This document shows, piece by piece, positions 1 through 7,330 of a stretch of 23,383 bases of DNA. Origin of the DNA: a virus; the IMG/VR virus record IMGVR_UViG_3300030108_001618, positions 1 through 23,383 of that record; one strand, given 5' to 3'. Made by a program: the position numbers and the translations under genes. Below the pieces are notes generated by a model. It did not search any database, had not been told where the DNA came from, and was given only the letters and a program-made list of their open reading frames with translations. The first letter of the stretch is position 1. Each line of letters starts with the position of its first letter.

Positions 1-75
1 AATGCCTACGTCGCATAGGATGTCACCAGTATGTGATTCAATCATATCCTCAAATACTATCATCCTATCTTTCAT
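1..75 (-). CDS. N-terminal fragment of an unidentified phage protein, cut by the window edge
   Basis: An open frame on the minus strand starts with ATG at 75 and stays open to position 1, giving 25 residues beginning MKDRMIVFEDMIES. Its ATG shares one base with the TAA of the upstream 97-residue gene (TAATG), the coupling seen throughout this operon, which supports it as a real gene. Too little is visible to assign a function. Confidence 0.55.
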   Translation of the reverse strand, partial: MKDRMIVFEDMIESHTGDILCDVGI

Positions 76-368
76 TATTTATCAGACCTTAATCCTTTAA
101 TTAAGCCTCTTACAGCACCTCCCATAAAGTTATCTACAAGGTCAATAAACCATGGTTCTATTGTTGAGTTCCAAAGTCCTTTTGTAACTTTCCATTTACC
201 AAGACCTAGCGTCATTGCTTTGCCTAAAGTTTCAAAAGTTGTTTCTACAACAGAACAAATATGTTCATTAGGAACTTTTTTTAGTACCCACAATGCTATA
301 CCAGCAGCACCTCCGCCAGTCATCAAGCCTGCGTTACCTGTTAAAAATGTCATAAAACTAGATTCCAT
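75..368 (-). CDS. Hypothetical late phage protein, possibly membrane-associated
   Basis: This 97-residue protein has a Gly/Ala-rich hydrophobic stretch at about residues 13-30 followed by Lys-Lys, then an amphipathic, Trp-containing region and a basic C-terminus. A good Shine-Dalgarno (CAGGAGAAG) lies just upstream of the ATG. It sits downstream of the tail-fibre-like gene and is coupled by TAATG to the next gene. A single hydrophobic segment in a small late protein could fit a lysis or virion-membrane role, but there is no diagnostic motif, so function is unknown. Confidence 0.6.
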   Translation of the reverse strand: MESSFMTFLTGNAGLMTGGGAAGIALWVLKKVPNEHICSVVETTFETLGKAMTLGLGKWKVTKGLWNSTIEPWFIDLVDNFMGGAVRGLIKGLRSDK

Positions 369-397
369 AACTTCTCCTGTTTAATTAAACTAATTTA

Positions 398-1741
398 CTA
401 CACTGTTCCCCATAATTCAATGAGAAATTTTCCTGCAGAATAATCAGCATCTCCAGAGCTTTGACAAACTAAATAAAGGTAATCATTGCCTGCAGGTAAA
501 TTTCCATTATCAAATATAGTTGTTGTTCCTAAATTTTGAGTTCCACCATTAATAACTTGTTTTTCTGTCAATGTTGATATTGCTGCATTTTCAATACCAG
601 TGCCTTCTGTAGCTGCATATAAATCCATATCTTGAACAGTAGGTTGCTCTAAACATGTCATTCTACCACTAAAAATAGTCCCGTTAAGAGCTGTTGTTAT
701 TTGACCTATATGGCAAGGATTAGATGTTCCATCATTACCAATTATATCTCCAGCTGCGCTATGTCTAAGTCCAGTAACATCTATTAGTATACTTGTTTTT
801 ATAACATTTCCGTATCGCTCTACCCAGCTTTTATAAACTTCGCCAGTAGCATCTGTAATACCTGTTCCTGCTGTTGGGCCGCTATTTCCATTTAATAATA
901 CTTTGCCTGCGAATGTTGTAGGTGGAGTTATAGCCATAGTGTTACTTATCATTGAAACATACAAAGAATCTTCATCTCTAATTTCTAAACCATCTGATTC
1001 TGTAAACAATATATCTCTAGCTCCAGTAAATGTTAAATTACCAGTAATAGTAGTATTTCCACCAACAGCTAATGTAGAATCTAATGTTAATGCATTTGTT
1101 ATATTACCACCAGATATAGTCAAATCTCCTTTTATAGTAGCATTACCATTTGTATCTAGCTCAAAATCATTTGCAGCTTCAAATGCGCCATCTGTATTTA
1201 TAGCAAATACATCCTGGTCATCATCAATACCTATTATACTTTTTAATGTAGTATGTCCAAATGTAATAGACCTATCTGTTCCATCAGCATCAGCTCCTAC
1301 GACTACATTCGCATTAGCTGTAAATAAACCTGTAGTCGTTAAACTACTATCACATGTAATCGCATTTGTTATATTGCCTCCTGTAATAGTTAAATCTCCT
1401 ACTACAGTAACATTTGTTCCAGCCATTGTAATTGCTGTAGCACTACTTGATTTTATATCATTACCAGTTACTGTTAAATCTCCAGCAATAGTTACATCAC
1501 CTGTAGTGTTTGTAGTTGTTATTGATGTAGTTCCATTTTGACTATATATAATATTATTTCCAAGCTTTATTCCTGCGCTAGCTGTAATTAATCCGCTTAA
1601 CGTCATTGGGCTTGCAAGTGTAGTCATTTCAACATCAGCAGTTCCACCACTATTAGTATAATAAAGTTTATTATCGTCTTTTTGAAATAATATTTTTTTA
1701 TAAGTTGTTGAAATTACATCTGCTGTTAATGTTGCCGACAT
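398..1741 (-). CDS. Repetitive beta-rich tail-fibre-like structural protein
   Basis: This 447-residue protein is very rich in Thr, Gly, Asn, Ile and Val. It contains tandem units of the type GDLT(I/V)(T/S)GGNITNA at about residues 87-95, 115-131, 205-221 and 232-240, as expected for an elongated beta-solenoid or trimeric fibre shaft. Residues 1-60 (KILFQKDDNKLYYTN region) look like an attachment region. Residues about 300-447 lose the repeat and look like a globular C-terminal domain, a plausible receptor-binding or tip part. It has no transmembrane segment. A Shine-Dalgarno AGGAGT precedes the ATG. Low-complexity repeats of this kind are known in phage tail fibres and tail-associated virion proteins; I infer that role from composition, architecture and position after the head and connector genes. 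Confidence 0.7.
   Translation of the reverse strand: MSATLTADVISTTYKKILFQKDDNKLYYTNSGGTADVEMTTLASPMTLSGLITASAGIKLGNNIIYSQNGTTSITTTNTTGDVTIAGDLTVTGNDIKSSSATAITMAGTNVTVVGDLTITGGNITNAITCDSSLTTTGLFTANANVVVGADADGTDRSITFGHTTLKSIIGIDDDQDVFAINTDGAFEAANDFELDTNGNATIKGDLTISGGNITNALTLDSTLAVGGNTTITGNLTFTGARDILFTESDGLEIRDEDSLYVSMISNTMAITPPTTFAGKVLLNGNSGPTAGTGITDATGEVYKSWVERYGNVIKTSILIDVTGLRHSAAGDIIGNDGTSNPCHIGQITTALNGTIFSGRMTCLEQPTVQDMDLYAATEGTGIENAAISTLTEKQVINGGTQNLGTTTIFDNGNLPAGNDYLYLVCQSSGDADYSAGKFLIELWGTV
1092..1400 (-). repeat. Internal nucleotide repeat in the fibre gene
   Basis: Two segments of about 39 bp, at 1092-1130 and 1362-1400, are near-identical on the plus strand (both begin GCATTTGTTATATT and end AAATCTCCT) and are 270 bp apart in the same reading frame. 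They encode the repeated GDLTI(S/T)GGNITNA unit. A shorter related copy lies at about 1465-1490. This points to in-frame duplication within the shaft. Confidence 0.7.
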
Positions 1742-1749
1742 ATCTACTC

Positions 1750-1995
1750 CTAAGTTGTTGTGTTGCCATCATCACGAAACCATCGTGATATATTATCTTT
1801 ATTAAAGCTTTCAGGTATTTCGGTAAAATTTACTCCAGTCATTTGAGACAAATTAAATGCACCTGGAAGACCTTTTTTATTAGCTAAAGTATCATCTAAA
1901 CCAGTATTAGATATTTCTGAGCCTTGACCTTGCTTATTAGTATCTGCAGGTTCAACAGAATTATTGCCCTTAAATGATTGCCTAGTAAATGCCAT
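1750..1995 (-). CDS. Hypothetical small late protein
   Basis: An 81-residue, Asn/Thr/Gly-rich soluble protein with no cysteine, no membrane segment and no motif I recognise. Its ATG shares one base with the stop of the preceding 137-residue gene (TAATG), so it is translated with the connector block. By position it is probably a minor virion or tail-associated protein, but that is only inference. Confidence 0.6.
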   Translation of the reverse strand: MAFTRQSFKGNNSVEPADTNKQGQGSEISNTGLDDTLANKKGLPGAFNLSQMTGVNFTEIPESFNKDNISRWFRDDGNTTT

Positions 1996-2408
1996 TAAAA
2001 TTCTTGAGGTGCAATAACACCAGTTTGTATATAGTTACTTCTTGCAAATTTCTTTCCTTGCTTAACTACCTTTTCATATTCCATATCAAAGTATTGAGCA
2101 ATGTTAATATCCATAGCTGGTGGAGTCTTATATCCCATTGCAATTACTTTAAATACTAATGCTTCATGAAATTGAGGAGGTATATGACCTAATGGACCAG
2201 CAGTAGAAGACTCAAAATCTGTTTCTTTAATATTGCTTCCAGTATTAAAATGGTCAGCTTTACATATACTATTAATTCTAATAGGTTTAGCTGCTGATAT
2301 AGTTTGATAGTTTGTTGTTGCACCATCAACTGTAGTAGAACCTTTCTTTTCAATTATAGCTAACCTATCATTGTCTACAAAATAATATCTTTCTGGATTA
2401 GTATACAT
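1995..2408 (-). CDS. Hypothetical virion or connector protein
   Basis: A 137-residue protein opening MYTNPERYYFVDNDRLAIIEKKG. It has a beta-rich first half and a C-terminal helix rich in charged and aromatic residues (MDINIAQYFDMEYEKVVKQG). The pattern, a short beta-domain with HEALVFKVIAMGYK followed by a helix near the C-terminus, resembles small proteins that sit with head-to-tail connector genes in other phages. It overlaps its neighbours by one base on each side (TAATG couplings). A connector or tail-completion role is inferred from neighbourhood only. Confidence 0.65.
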   Translation of the reverse strand: MYTNPERYYFVDNDRLAIIEKKGSTTVDGATTNYQTISAAKPIRINSICKADHFNTGSNIKETDFESSTAGPLGHIPPQFHEALVFKVIAMGYKTPPAMDINIAQYFDMEYEKVVKQGKKFARSNYIQTGVIAPQEF

Positions 2409-2704
2409 TACATCTCCTCTGTAGTTGTGTCGTCTATAATAGGTTTATTAGTCATCCTTGGTATTCTTACATTGTTAAGATATACTTCTCGTATTGTAAG
2501 TATCTCATCTGGCAATGTATAGTACCTTTTACTTGCTGTTGTTGAATCAGGGTTTACATCACTACCTAAACTAAAACTATGCTTAATAAGCTCTGTTTTA
2601 GCGCAAAAATCATCAGATGCTCTATTGAGCAATAATCTAATTTCATTATCAGCCATATTAGGATGATGTTGTCTAACTAATTCTATCATTTCATTTAATG
2701 TCAT
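2408..2704 (-). CDS. Putative head-tail adaptor-type protein
   Basis: I place the start at 2704 (98 residues, MTLNEMIELVRQHH...). A second ATG at 2710 directly abuts the only Shine-Dalgarno (AGGAG, 2711-2715), leaving no spacing, while 2704 gives a normal 6-base gap. The N-terminal helices (NEMIELVRQHHPNMADNEIRLLLNRA) followed by YTLPDEILTIREVYLNNVRI resemble small phage adaptors that bind the portal ring: helical start, then a short beta-rich segment with a Leu-Pro-x-Asp element. It overlaps the end of the upstream 221-residue gene by 14 bases. The adaptor role is inference without a database search. Confidence 0.65.
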   Translation of the reverse strand: MTLNEMIELVRQHHPNMADNEIRLLLNRASDDFCAKTELIKHSFSLGSDVNPDSTTASKRYYTLPDEILTIREVYLNNVRIPRMTNKPIIDDTTTEEM

Positions 2705-3356
2705 TTCCATCTCCTACTAATTGAAAAGGAAGTCCTAATCTTTGTAATTCTTCTTGAATCATTTTATCTATAGTAGCTATCTGACCTTGTGTCAAAGCAA
2801 ACAATTCATTGTCTTCTTCTTCTTGAACAGCTTCACTTATTTTAGCTTGCAACAGATAAGAACATGCCTTTAATATTCCTAAGTTTAAAGCTTGTTGAGG
2901 AAAGTCAAAATCATCTCCAGAAGTTTTTTCAGTAATATCTGTATCTATTAAATATTGATATCTATATATAGCTACTGTACTTCCAGTTGGTTTAATTACC
3001 ATATCACCATTAGCTTCAAAACTATAAATAGGATTTTTATAATTACCTTCATTGTAATATATGCTAGTAGGGTCACCTTGACCTCTTTTTAAATAATCCA
3101 AAGAAACTTCTTTAGCTACTCTATCAGTACCGCCACTATCTTCTCTAGTAACCAAAATAACTTTTGCATTAGAAGCATCAATTGTTGACAAATCTGTTGA
3201 TGGTGAAATTAAAGCACTTCTCCACAATTCAGAGTCTGATGGAATTAAATCAGCAGCATGATTAAAACCAGAATTAATTAAGTCCTTGTAGCCTTCTATT
3301 GAAGTAACTTCATCACCTACAAGGTCTTTTATTCTTGTTATTATGCTACTCGCCAT
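2691..3356 (-). CDS. Putative head-tail connector or virion structural protein
   Basis: This 221-residue protein starts MASSIITRIKDLVGDEV and continues with a helical section, a beta-rich middle (residues about 60-130) and a long helical, Gln/Glu-rich C-terminal half (AQEEEDNELFALTQGQIATIDKMIQ region). The alternation of helical ends and a beta core, plus its place between the capsid and fibre genes, fits a connector or tail-completion protein. Its ATG overlaps the end of the upstream 52-residue coiled-coil gene by 11 bases. No enzymatic motif is visible. Confidence 0.65.
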   Translation of the reverse strand: MASSIITRIKDLVGDEVTSIEGYKDLINSGFNHAADLIPSDSELWRSALISPSTDLSTIDASNAKVILVTREDSGGTDRVAKEVSLDYLKRGQGDPTSIYYNEGNYKNPIYSFEANGDMVIKPTGSTVAIYRYQYLIDTDITEKTSGDDFDFPQQALNLGILKACSYLLQAKISEAVQEEEDNELFALTQGQIATIDKMIQEELQRLGLPFQLVGDGNDIK

Positions 3357-3504
3357 CTTCTACTTTTTCTTCAACAGATTCTTCATCAAGAGATTCGAGT
3401 ATTTCTATTGCGCCTAATAACTTAAATTTAAGTTGTGTAAACTCTTCTAACTTAATAGTTACTTGTTGTAAATCTGTTTTTAATTTAGCTATTTTTTCTT
3501 CCAT
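3346..3504 (-). CDS. Small coiled-coil protein
   Basis: A 52-residue frame begins MEEKIAKLKTDLQQVTIKLEE and ends in an acidic tail (ESVEEKVEDGE). Heptad spacing of Leu/Ile runs through residues 4-40, predicting one continuous coiled coil; there is no cysteine or membrane segment. It begins one base after the stop of the small membrane protein and overlaps the 221-residue gene at its end, so it is packed like a real gene. Pairing of a one-helix membrane protein with a coiled-coil protein could be a lysis pair or a structural pair; neither is demonstrated. Confidence 0.6.
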   Translation of the reverse strand: MEEKIAKLKTDLQQVTIKLEEFTQLKFKLLGAIEILESLDEESVEEKVEDGE

Positions 3505-3505
3505 T

Positions 3506-3664
3506 TTATCTTTTAACCTCGTTTTTTATTTTTAGTATCATATATATTAAAGTAGCTATAGCTGTCAAGGCGCTTAAAAACGGAGGAATTACCTCTAGCC
3601 AAGTCACCATAGTACCACTCATCCCAACAAAAGATGTTCTAACTGTATCTATTGAACTATTCAT
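3506..3664 (-). CDS. Small single-span membrane protein, holin candidate
   Basis: A 52-residue frame starts MNSSIDTVRTSFVGMSGT and has one clear hydrophobic segment at about residues 29-46 (PPFLSALTAIATLIYMILK), followed by a short basic tail ending KIKNEVKR. The ATG immediately follows the stop of the 187-residue gene. Size, one central hydrophobic helix and a basic C-terminus are compatible with a small holin, but many phage membrane proteins look like this and no endolysin is adjacent. Function is therefore only suggested. Confidence 0.55.
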   Translation of the reverse strand: MNSSIDTVRTSFVGMSGTMVTWLEVIPPFLSALTAIATLIYMILKIKNEVKR

Positions 3665-4228
3665 TTAATACTCTATATGAAAAACTAAATCCATAGAATC
3701 TGCTTGGAATGTTATGGCGCCACTCGAAGTCTGTATAGCAGCAATATAAACTGATGTTGACCCTGGTGCTGCTTGTAATAATATAGGATTAACATCTTCA
3801 GTATTTGAATTATTATACACTCTTTGTATTCTTGAATTATCTAAAAAACCTGTATTTGCTTCACTACTATCTAATTTTAAATATCCAGTAACGTTCATAG
3901 CTTCAAGTGCTGAGTCAGCTATGTTTGCTGTTGCATTAACTGTACCAAGAGTTCCTGTGTTTTCTGAAAATATAAAATCAATGTCAACCGTAGTAGTAAC
4001 TTGATTTACAATGAACATAGCTATCAATTTGCTACACCCGCCATCACCTAATACAGCATTTGGTATTTCTACGCTATTAAATACAACATCTCCTTGTCCA
4101 TAAGCAGCTGTATCCAATGTCGGTGTAATTCTAATAATCCTACGTCTTGCTGTAGATATTGAGCTTCCAGGGCTATCAGCGCTTCGAGTTACAGCATTTC
4201 CCGCATGCGTTATTGTTAAATCACTCAT
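3665..4228 (-). CDS. Virion-type beta-rich protein
   Basis: This 187-residue protein is beta-rich and Thr/Ser/Asn/Ala-rich, opening MSDLTITHAGNAVTRSADSPG and ending QADSMDLVFHIEY. There is a single cysteine (GGCSK) and no membrane segment. A GGAG Shine-Dalgarno lies upstream, and a strong hairpin separates it from the upstream 210-residue gene. The composition resembles capsid decoration or head-fibre proteins often encoded just after the major capsid gene. I infer a structural role but not a specific one. Confidence 0.65.
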   Translation of the reverse strand: MSDLTITHAGNAVTRSADSPGSSISTARRRIIRITPTLDTAAYGQGDVVFNSVEIPNAVLGDGGCSKLIAMFIVNQVTTTVDIDFIFSENTGTLGTVNATANIADSALEAMNVTGYLKLDSSEANTGFLDNSRIQRVYNNSNTEDVNPILLQAAPGSTSVYIAAIQTSSGAITFQADSMDLVFHIEY

Positions 4229-4253
4229 TTTTTCTCCATTTAAAAAATTATGC

Positions 4254-4276
4254 TAGGGGGCCATAAGGACCCCCTA
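4254..4276 (-). terminator. Probable rho-independent (possibly leaky) terminator after the capsid gene pair
   Basis: Between two minus-strand genes, TAGGGGG (4254-4260) pairs with CCCCCTA (4270-4276), with two further G-C pairs inside around an ATAA loop. Read on the minus strand, the stem is followed within a few bases by an AT-rich stretch containing six T residues. In this AT-rich genome such a GC-rich stem stands out. Genes continue in the same direction, so partial termination that lowers expression of downstream genes is likely. Confidence 0.65.
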
Positions 4277-4288
4277 ACGATTACATCA

Positions 4289-4921
4289 TTATGATGGGTC
4301 TTTGCCTATACCACCAAAAGTAACTGGGTTATTAATAGTATCGTTCTTTTTTGCTTGTTTGTCAATAGGAAGTCTACAAAATGCAGCATTAACTGCAGCT
4401 ACACCTGCTGTAACTAATCCCGCTGCAACTCCATTACTACCAGCATCAGTTACTACCATTTTAACTCTTAACCTAACAACTCCAGCATACGTAAGGTCTT
4501 CATCTGAAGCAGTAGCAGGCACTATTACTTCGCTTGTATAATCTTGAGCAGGGCTACCTATGTCTGTCCATGTGCCAGCATCTTGAATTGCTGCCGTGCC
4601 AGGAACAACTTCGTTTCCACTGTTAAAATTATTACCATTTGAAGATTTATAGTATTGCCAACATGTTGTTATTTGAGCATCACCCGTATCACCAATTTCA
4701 AATTGAGCACCACTTGTAATAGTTCCTATACATAACTCTTCACTATAATAAGTATTTGTTTCACCATTACCAGTAGCTCCAGGGTCAGACATTATAGTGT
4801 TAGCTGTATATTGAACAACTTTATTGCTTATTGAAGGAGCCCAATTTGGAGATAAATTACCCGTTGGGCGGGACCCCGAAGGGTCCGCCCGTAGTATTGT
4901 AAGATTACTTTGGTCTGCCAT
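4289..4921 (-). CDS. Virion-type protein directly downstream of the major capsid gene
   Basis: A 210-residue, beta-rich, Thr/Gly/Ala/Asn-rich protein. The SD AGGAGG and a 10-base gap after the capsid stop indicate strong translation, in line with an abundant virion component. Its Ala/Val-rich section (SNGVAAGLVTAGVAAVNAAF, about residues 162-181) is followed by a basic and polar tail. It is followed by a terminator-like hairpin, so it would share transcript level with the capsid gene. A decoration, cement or major tail protein is possible; I cannot decide between them. Codons 11-19 form an unusual GC-rich hairpin. Confidence 0.65.
   Translation of the reverse strand: MADQSNLTILRADPSGSRPTGNLSPNWAPSISNKVVQYTANTIMSDPGATGNGETNTYYSEELCIGTITSGAQFEIGDTGDAQITTCWQYYKSSNGNNFNSGNEVVPGTAAIQDAGTWTDIGSPAQDYTSEVIVPATASDEDLTYAGVVRLRVKMVVTDAGSNGVAAGLVTAGVAAVNAAFCRLPIDKQAKKNDTINNPVTFGGIGKDPS
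4866..4890 (-). other. GC-rich hairpin with UUCG loop inside a coding region
   Basis: On the minus strand GGGCGGACCC (4890-4881) is followed by TTCG and then GGGTCCCGCCC (4876-4866), giving a 10-bp stem with one bulged base closed by a C(UUCG)G tetraloop, an exceptionally stable RNA loop. It lies 31-55 bases into the 210-residue gene and encodes the AspProSerGlySerArgPro region. No T-run follows, so it is not a standard terminator. Confidence 0.7.
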
Positions 4922-4931
4922 AATCTACCTC

Positions 4932-6323
4932 CTAACTAAACTTAAGAACAGCGTGAGTTTCTGGTAAGCTAATTTCAAGACCAGCTTCTGTAATCACTTG
5001 GTCTTGTCTTCCATCAACTCCATTATCCTGTACGTTAGTTTCAACAAAGGTATCTCTGCTTATTCCATTTCCAACTAGTGGTCTATATGCTACATTTTTT
5101 AAATCAACAGCAACACAATAGTTTTCCCATGGACCTCTAAATAAAGGCTCAGCAACAAAATGTAAATTACCAAAAATAGTATTTACCATTGTTACTTGGT
5201 GTCCAAATGCACCTTTTACATTTTGAACATCTAAGCTATATTGAGAAGCTCCAACTGAGTTGTTTAAGAAAGAGCCATTACCTAATTTATTTAAATAAGT
5301 AATAACTTTTCTTGAAGCAAGTACCAGTTTGTTTCCAGAATTACCGCCTTCAGGTGCAAAGAAATCTTCCATTGCATCTAAGAAAGCATCGTACCCAGAA
5401 GAAGCGTAAGTCATGCTATACACCTTACCATTAGCTTCTGTGTACGGAACAATTCCATGAGTATATCTAGTAGTAGTTGCTCCAGCAGTAGCATTTCCTA
5501 ATCCAAACAAAAATGCCTGCTCCATATCCATTTTATGCTCCATAAGCTTATCTGTCCAGATTCTTTGGAACTCATTCTTAATGCCTCTATACTCTGTGGC
5601 AAGTGCAGTATTAGAGTAGATGTTCATTCCAGTTTTGAAAATTTGGCAATAGCCTTCGCTATCACTCATGATATCTTCCCAACCAAGAGGAGCATCTGTT
5701 CCTTCTGCAAAAGCACTTCCAATTACAGAACCTTTTTGACCAGCATTCATGTCTGCTCCAGCAGCAACAGCATCAATAGCTATAAGAGATTCACCTGTAA
5801 TTTCTGTATGACCATTAGTTGCATCGTGATTAATAAACTTACCATCACCTGCATCTGCACCAGCATTTGTTGTTACTGTTGCATCTGGGTCAATTCTAAA
5901 ACGATACACTTTTGAATCACCATCAGAATATATTGCTAATACTTGATTTGGTAGAATCCAATGACATTCTTCTTCTACACTAGATATTTTACCATCTTTA
6001 GTTACATTACAAGAAATATGTAAATCAGTACCAGCAGCAACTGCGTTTCCAGCACTAACTGTTCCTGGGTCCCAATCTTCACCTGTTGATACAAAAAAGT
6101 TACGTCTTTGCCATTGATGTCTTTGTTCTAAAAACTTAAAGACGGGGTCGTTTGTTGGTTTTTTACCTACTTTATTTAAATAAACGAAGAAAGGACTTTG
6201 CTGAGGAGCAAGTTCGGCAACCCTATCACCAAAATCAAATTTTCTTCGAGTATTGTCTAAAGATACACCTGTGCCAGTTTGATTGGCAGAGGTACTAAAT
6301 ATGGTCGCATTTCCTGAGCTCAT
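4932..6323 (-). CDS. Major capsid protein (putative, HK97-fold type)
   Basis: This 463-residue protein lies exactly where a capsid gene is expected: TerL, portal, then a Gln-rich scaffold-like protein upstream. Its N-terminus has the character of phage major capsid proteins (DFGDRVAELAPQQSPFFVYL near residues 30-50, followed by FKFLEQRHQWQRRNFFV). Later segments resemble the P-domain and A-loop of HK97-fold capsids, for example NKLVLASRKVITYLNKLG, then HQVTMVNTIFGNLHFVAEPL, and a C-terminal ITEAGLEISLPETHAVLKF. SD AGGAGA precedes the ATG. It has no membrane segment. It should be among the most abundant products of the operon. The role is inferred from synteny and general sequence character rather than a profile search. 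Confidence 0.85.
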   Translation of the reverse strand: MSSGNATIFSTSANQTGTGVSLDNTRRKFDFGDRVAELAPQQSPFFVYLNKVGKKPTNDPVFKFLEQRHQWQRRNFFVSTGEDWDPGTVSAGNAVAAGTDLHISCNVTKDGKISSVEEECHWILPNQVLAIYSDGDSKVYRFRIDPDATVTTNAGADAGDGKFINHDATNGHTEITGESLIAIDAVAAGADMNAGQKGSVIGSAFAEGTDAPLGWEDIMSDSEGYCQIFKTGMNIYSNTALATEYRGIKNEFQRIWTDKLMEHKMDMEQAFLFGLGNATAGATTTRYTHGIVPYTEANGKVYSMTYASSGYDAFLDAMEDFFAPEGGNSGNKLVLASRKVITYLNKLGNGSFLNNSVGASQYSLDVQNVKGAFGHQVTMVNTIFGNLHFVAEPLFRGPWENYCVAVDLKNVAYRPLVGNGISRDTFVETNVQDNGVDGRQDQVITEAGLEISLPETHAVLKFS

Positions 6324-6388
6324 ATTTATTCTCCTTTACTCTTAATTAACTCTCTCTCAGCTGTCGTGGGACCTTCGAGTAGAGTTGG

Positions 6389-7330
6389 TTACCACGGATT
6401 CTTATTATTAAAATCCGATATTAAACTATCCATAATCTTATCAGAGTCACTTCTTGCATCATTCCCGCCACCTTGACCTGTTTGGACACCCATCGGAGAT
6501 GGTATCTGCTGAGCTCTTTGTGTTTGTTGGAACTCAGGACTTGGTCCAGCATTAGGTTGTGGTTGGCCTTGGCCTTTCTGCAGTCTGTATAACTGAACAA
6601 GATTATCTAAACTAAGTGAATTAGGGTCTGACATCTGTTGAATAAACTCTTGAGCATCAGCATCATTAAATCCATAATGACCTTGAAGATGAGTATTAAC
6701 ATCAGCCATTTGCTGCTGTTGAGCTGCATGCGCCTGCTGTCTTTGTATTTCATCTTGCCTAGCTTTTTCTTGAGCATCAAACTTTTCTTGCATCTGAGTT
6801 ACGGTATACTCTTGTTTTAAAGTAGCGTATTCAGACATGTTATCACGCCATTCCTCATAATCATCTAAGTACCTAGCGCTTTCGCTAGTAGGGTCGCTAT
6901 ACGCTTCCTCTCTACTGTAGCCTCTAGGTTTTTGGGGTCTTTCAGGTGGCTCAGGAAACTCTTCAACAGGTTCTGCTTCTTGTTGTGGAACTTGCATTGC
7001 GTTCATTTGAGCCTGTAATTGCTCATTCTGCCGCTGAATTTCTGCTATTTGATTATCACGTTGAGCAGTTTGGCTTTGCCAGTACTCAAATCGTTTTTGG
7101 TCATTTTTAGCAGAATACTCTTGTGCTTGCTCTTGTATTGGAGCAGATTCAGGGGTCTCAGCTACTGCTGGAGCCTGTTCCTGTGGTTCTGTTGTTTCTT
7201 GAGTGCCTAAAAAAGCATCCTCAATAGACACACTATCACTAGAGCCTTCTGTTGGCCATGGTCCTTCAAATGCAGTAGTTGCATCATTTGGATTGGCATT
7301 TTCCATCGGGGTATCTATGTTGTCTGTCAT
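6389..7330 (-). CDS. Putative capsid scaffolding protein
   Basis: A 313-residue, very Gln/Glu/Pro-rich protein with strongly helical, coiled-coil-like sections at about residues 76-115 (AKNDQKRFEYWQSQTAQRD region) and 165-215, and a disordered acidic N-terminal third. The C-terminus ends in DSDKIMDSLISDFNNKNPW, a short amphipathic end of the kind scaffold proteins use to bind capsid subunits. It lies between portal and capsid genes and overlaps the portal stop by ATGA, the usual scaffold position. I see no protease catalytic motif. Confidence 0.8.
   Translation of the reverse strand: MTDNIDTPMENANPNDATTAFEGPWPTEGSSDSVSIEDAFLGTQETTEPQEQAPAVAETPESAPIQEQAQEYSAKNDQKRFEYWQSQTAQRDNQIAEIQRQNEQLQAQMNAMQVPQQEAEPVEEFPEPPERPQKPRGYSREEAYSDPTSESARYLDDYEEWRDNMSEYATLKQEYTVTQMQEKFDAQEKARQDEIQRQQAHAAQQQQMADVNTHLQGHYGFNDADAQEFIQQMSDPNSLSLDNLVQLYRLQKGQGQPQPNAGPSPEFQQTQRAQQIPSPMGVQTGQGGGNDARSDSDKIMDSLISDFNNKNPW

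Noticed and set aside
903-1541. A 212-residue open frame on the plus strand opposite the fibre gene
   Set aside because: It is a mirror of the repetitive fibre gene, has a low-complexity Val/Ser/Pro composition, lacks a Shine-Dalgarno and opposes the operon.
6365-6396. Weak hairpin (CGTGG/CCACG) before the major capsid gene
   Set aside because: Only five plus three interrupted base pairs, no T-run; cannot be told from chance.
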